64,000 nucleotides of DNA, from contig NZ_AUDN01000007.1 of the NCBI RefSeq assembly GCF_000425485.1, positions 62,001 to 126,000 on the forward strand, read 5' to 3'. The stretch is from Flavobacterium tegetincola DSM 22377. Its GTDB lineage: Bacteria > Bacteroidota > Bacteroidia > Flavobacteriales > Flavobacteriaceae. Below the pieces are notes generated by a model that was not told the origin of the DNA, made no database searches, and saw only the letters and a list, made by a program, of their open reading frames with translations. Below, one piece after another: positions 61,253 through 64,000 of this stretch; the stretch's first letter is position 1, and every line of letters begins with the position of its first letter. The translations under genes were made by a program, and so were the position numbers.

Positions 61253-62833
61253 TTACGAGCCCCAGTTTTTATTTCGAAATATATCAAAGGTTTGTTTCAA
61301 ATGACGGTTTACGGTTATAAACAGGACTAGTGCTAACAACCCAACACCAACAGCAGTAAATATTTCCATATTGGTTAATAGTGCTGATTGTTTACTGGCG
61401 TTTGTTACTAATTGTTTTAAAGCGAGCTTATTGGCATCGTCCATAGAAAAACCATTGTTTAAGAATTTGCTTGCGTAGTCAGACAATTGAGTTTGAACTT
61501 GAGGGTCTTCCGGGATAATAGTTTGTCGGAAGTGTGTGAAGTGCTCTTGTTGGAAGTAAACTTGTGCATTTTGCATGATTGAAAAACCAATGGTGCTTCC
61601 CCAAAAACGACCGCCAACACCGACAGTTCCTGAAAATGGAGCCAATTCATTCGGAACCGACGACACTGTAAAAAGCACTAACGGTACAAACAAAACTCCA
61701 ACGGCAACACCTTGTAAAATATAGGGTATTAGTATGTCATAATACGCAACGTCAGGGACAAAGAGGAAGGTAAACCAAAGATGATAAATTGCCATTAAGC
61801 TAAATCCTAGGATAAAGATGTATTTTGTTGGCACTGTTTTAGACAATAGGATGGCTGCTAATAATACGCCAATTAAATTTCCGGTAGCGTTGAAATATTG
61901 AAACTGCGCAACTCGAACGGGTTCCCAATTCCAATTGACGCTCATTGTATTGTGGATTATATTCAAGGTAGCTCTAGAAACATAGAATAATAGAAATAAT
62001 AAGAGTCCCGTTCTTAAATTTGAATAGCGAAAAACTCTTAAGTTGAAACATGGTCGTTTGGCAATCAGTTGTCTAACAATAAATAATCCGGAGGTAAATA
62101 AGGCAATTGTTGTGGTCCAAATAATCAATTCCGATTCGAACCAGTATTTTTTCTGACCGTAAACGAGCACAAAAGACCCCGAAAGAATTGCCGCCAAAAC
62201 CAATATAAAACTGGACCAATCAATTTGATAGAGCGGCATTTTCTTCTGAAAGCGATTTCCATTGAAGGTCAGCATTACTAAACTCACGCATAGAAACTGA
62301 AAGAAAGCAGAACCATACGCCATGAACTTCCAGTTGTAATTTTCTAACAACCAAACGGCTATGTTCACAATGAAAGGCGTTGCTACTAATAACGCACCGT
62401 AGGTCAATGAGAACACCGTAATTGTGGCATTTTTAGATTTAAAACGCGTCAAAAGTAGAATTCGCAACGGAATCCAAGGTAGAGCCATTAAAACTCCTTC
62501 CATCATCCGCAGCAATAGAAAGGGGATAAAATGGCGCGTATAAGCAGAAATAATAAATGTACAAGCCGCCAATAAGTAAATCGCAATGAAATAATTTCGC
62601 GGTGGAAAAAATCTAAAGATGCGGCTTTCAATTAATATTGTAGCTAGAAAAGTACCGTAAGTAATGCTCATGGCATATTGCAAATCCTCTATTTCTATAT
62701 CTAAATAACTAGCGGCATACGTTAAATTAGACGTGTACAATCCCAATAGAACCATTGAATGGAGCATACAAAAAATAAGAACGGCTTTTATTGCCCAATC
62801 GGGCATCCATGTTCGAAATACATTTTCTGACAT
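61253..62833 (-). CDS. MFS drug transporter, EmrB/DHA2-like
   Basis: This 526-aa permease has about fourteen hydrophobic helices, as in the DHA2 family. LLRMMEGVLMALPWIPLRILLL and GVGGRFWGSTIGFSIMQNAQVYF are family-like segments. Its ATG overlaps the stop of the adaptor gene by one base. With the adaptor and the TolC homologue upstream it should form a tripartite proton-driven pump spanning both membranes. Confidence 0.92.
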   Translation of the reverse strand: MSENVFRTWMPDWAIKAVLIFCMLHSMVLLGLYTSNLTYAASYLDIEIEDLQYAMSITYGTFLATILIESRIFRFFPPRNYFIAIYLLAACTFIISAYTRHFIPFLLLRMMEGVLMALPWIPLRILLLTRFKSKNATITVFSLTYGALLVATPFIVNIAVWLLENYNWKFMAYGSAFFQFLCVSLVMLTFNGNRFQKKMPLYQIDWSSFILVLAAILSGSFVLVYGQKKYWFESELIIWTTTIALFTSGLFIVRQLIAKRPCFNLRVFRYSNLRTGLLLFLLFYVSRATLNIIHNTMSVNWNWEPVRVAQFQYFNATGNLIGVLLAAILLSKTVPTKYIFILGFSLMAIYHLWFTFLFVPDVAYYDILIPYILQGVAVGVLFVPLVLFTVSSVPNELAPFSGTVGVGGRFWGSTIGFSIMQNAQVYFQQEHFTHFRQTIIPEDPQVQTQLSDYASKFLNNGFSMDDANKLALKQLVTNASKQSALLTNMEIFTAVGVGLLALVLFITVNRHLKQTFDIFRNKNWGS

Positions 62834-63876
62834 TAGTTCTCGTGTGGTGCAGTTACAGTTACACTCATTCCGGCTCTCAATAGTTTTGTTTTTTCTTCTG
62901 AATCTTTCAATTGAATTCGAATTGGAATTCGTTGTTCAATTTTTACAAAGTTTCCTGTAGCGTTATCTGGTGGTAAAAGCGAAAAACGCGAACCACTTGC
63001 CGGCGAAAATGAAGTTACGATACCTTTAAATTCAGTGCCGTCTCCCGCATCCGCTTCAAATGTAACTTCTTGACCAACCTTTATGTGTCCAATTTGAGTT
63101 TCTTTGAAATTAGCAGTTACCCATTTTTCTTTACTCACAATTGAGCACAATGTTTGTCCTTCTTTTATTAATTGACCCGGTTGAATGATCCGTTTGCCAA
63201 TCCATCCATCGTATGGTGCAGTTATTACTGTATAGGAAAGATACAGGGCAGCTTTTGCAGCATTTGCTTTTTTAGCGTCAATATTTGATTGGGTTAACGG
63301 CACTTTGGAAACCGCTTCTGCAGTACTCAAAACCGTTGATTTTACACTGTTATTTACTTCTTCGTAATGTGCTAAAGCGGCTTCATAATGGTGTTGCATC
63401 AGTTCTAATTGCTGTTTTGTTGCCGCTTCTTCATCATATAAAGCTTGAAATCGTTTATACTCTTGTTGGGTTTGCCACAGACTTGATTTTGCTGCTTGTA
63501 ATTGTGATTTCTGCACGGCAATATCACTTTTTACTGTTGCTACATTATTTTGAGCAAGACTGCTGCTTTGTGTAGCATTATGTAAATCGGCTTCAGACAT
63601 GTCTAAAATTGCTTGGTATTCTCGGTCGTCAATGATAATTAAAGTATCGCCTTTATTGACGAACTGATTTTCTTCGAAACGTACTTCGGCAATGTAACCT
63701 GAAATTCGTGTGGCAATTGGCGTTACATACTGGTCTACTTGTGCATCATTGGTTTCCTCGTTGTTGTTATAAACTACAAGAAACCAGATGACCATAAAAA
63801 TGGCCACGGCAGAAATAGAGAAGGCCAATATGGTAAAGAAGGTGTGGAACCTTTTGTGTCTTTTTGAAGTTGTCAT
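62833..63876 (-). CDS. EmrA-like periplasmic adaptor
   Basis: This 347-aa HlyD-family protein has one N-terminal membrane helix (FFTILAFSISAVAIFMVIWFL), the lipoyl halves VTPIATRISGYIAEVRFEENQFVNKGDTLIIID and YTVITAPYDGWIGKRIIQPGQL, a long coiled-coil hairpin (about 90-190) and the EmrA-like FEADAGDGTEFKGIVTSFSPASGSRFSLLPPDNATGNFVKI. It lies 9 bases after the TolC homologue and links it to the MFS pump. Confidence 0.94.
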   Translation of the reverse strand: MTTSKRHKRFHTFFTILAFSISAVAIFMVIWFLVVYNNNEETNDAQVDQYVTPIATRISGYIAEVRFEENQFVNKGDTLIIIDDREYQAILDMSEADLHNATQSSSLAQNNVATVKSDIAVQKSQLQAAKSSLWQTQQEYKRFQALYDEEAATKQQLELMQHHYEAALAHYEEVNNSVKSTVLSTAEAVSKVPLTQSNIDAKKANAAKAALYLSYTVITAPYDGWIGKRIIQPGQLIKEGQTLCSIVSKEKWVTANFKETQIGHIKVGQEVTFEADAGDGTEFKGIVTSFSPASGSRFSLLPPDNATGNFVKIEQRIPIRIQLKDSEEKTKLLRAGMSVTVTAPHEN

Positions 63877-63885
63877 TGAATTAAA

Positions 63886-64000
63886 CTATTTAGATTGAAG
63901 AAGTCCTGCGGCATATTGTAACTCATAATAATGCATCAATGCGTCAATTTGTGTCGAAATACGGTCGTATTGCGCATCAAGTAATGCGGTATCGGCATCA
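63886..64000 (-). CDS. TolC-family protein, C-terminal end only
   Basis: The last 37 codons are in the window: DADTALLDAQYDRISTQIDA followed by LMHYYELQYAAGLLQSK and a TAG stop. The final helix of outer-membrane efflux proteins has this pattern. The gene continues beyond the window end and leads the operon with the adaptor and MFS pump. Confidence 0.75.
   Translation of the reverse strand, partial: DADTALLDAQYDRISTQIDALMHYYELQYAAGLLQSK

Noticed and set aside
1..64000. CRISPR arrays, rRNA genes and intact insertion sequences
   Set aside because: I saw no regularly spaced repeats, no rRNA-like sequence and no transposase gene in the window.

Overview
The window looks like a chromosomal segment of a flavobacterium (Bacteroidota, Flavobacteriaceae-like). 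It is AT-rich. Several genes have a Bacteroidota-type -7 box (TAnnTTTG). An orphan type IX secretion C-terminal signal is present, and many genes belong to families common in this group (DUF2911, YwqK/MORN proteins, FAD-reductase/methyltransferase/type III PKS sets). No species call is possible from the sequence alone.

Layout. 1-6868: a five-gene signalling operon (two large histidine kinases, a receiver, CheR and a CheB catalytic domain) with no chemoreceptor in view. 6956-7492: a flavin-binding stress protein. 7693-12172: a lipid/polyketide operon (FAD reductase, methyltransferase, type III PKS, then FabF-like ketosynthase and ACP). 12206-14711: a cNMP/CBS/DUF294 protein and its exonuclease-fold partner, both with degenerate catalytic motifs. 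14883-25560: secreted, lipoprotein and membrane proteins, mostly of unknown function. 26046-29538: a second lipid-type operon (fatty acid hydroxylase, a KAS III fused to a heme-oxygenase-like domain, and an unknown protein).

29918-36457: a compact element of about 6.5 kb integrated in the 3' end of tRNA-Arg(ACG). It is flanked by 46-bp direct repeats and has paired 10-mer repeats just inside both ends. It encodes an integrase, two small HTH proteins, a P4/D5-type helicase broken by one extra base, a zinc-finger/toprim-like primase protein, two unknown proteins and a protein resembling phage small terminase subunits. This is the layout of a phage satellite.

37042-49110: ordinary chromosome (a 46-aa conserved protein, acyl-CoA carboxylase beta subunit, DUF47 plus Pit phosphate transporter, a nonsense-interrupted PH-domain gene, LpxD, phospholipase A, RF2 with its programmed frameshift, threonine aldolase, AraC regulator, acetyl-CoA hydrolase/CoA-transferase). 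49192-50417: two secreted thioredoxin-fold proteins. 50683-57017: a TolC/MFP/ABC export operon ending in its own LytS/LytTR pair. 57330-58839: peroxide defence (OhrR, Ohr, nitroreductase). 58964-60958: BCCT transporter. 61253-64000: an EmrAB-TolC-like efflux operon, cut by the window end.

The most unusual parts are the tRNA-Arg element, the KAS III-diiron-like fusion operon, and a Fur-like palindrome in front of the ketosynthase-ACP pair. Three interspersed palindromic repeats of one family lie at 20454, 23152 and 44684.
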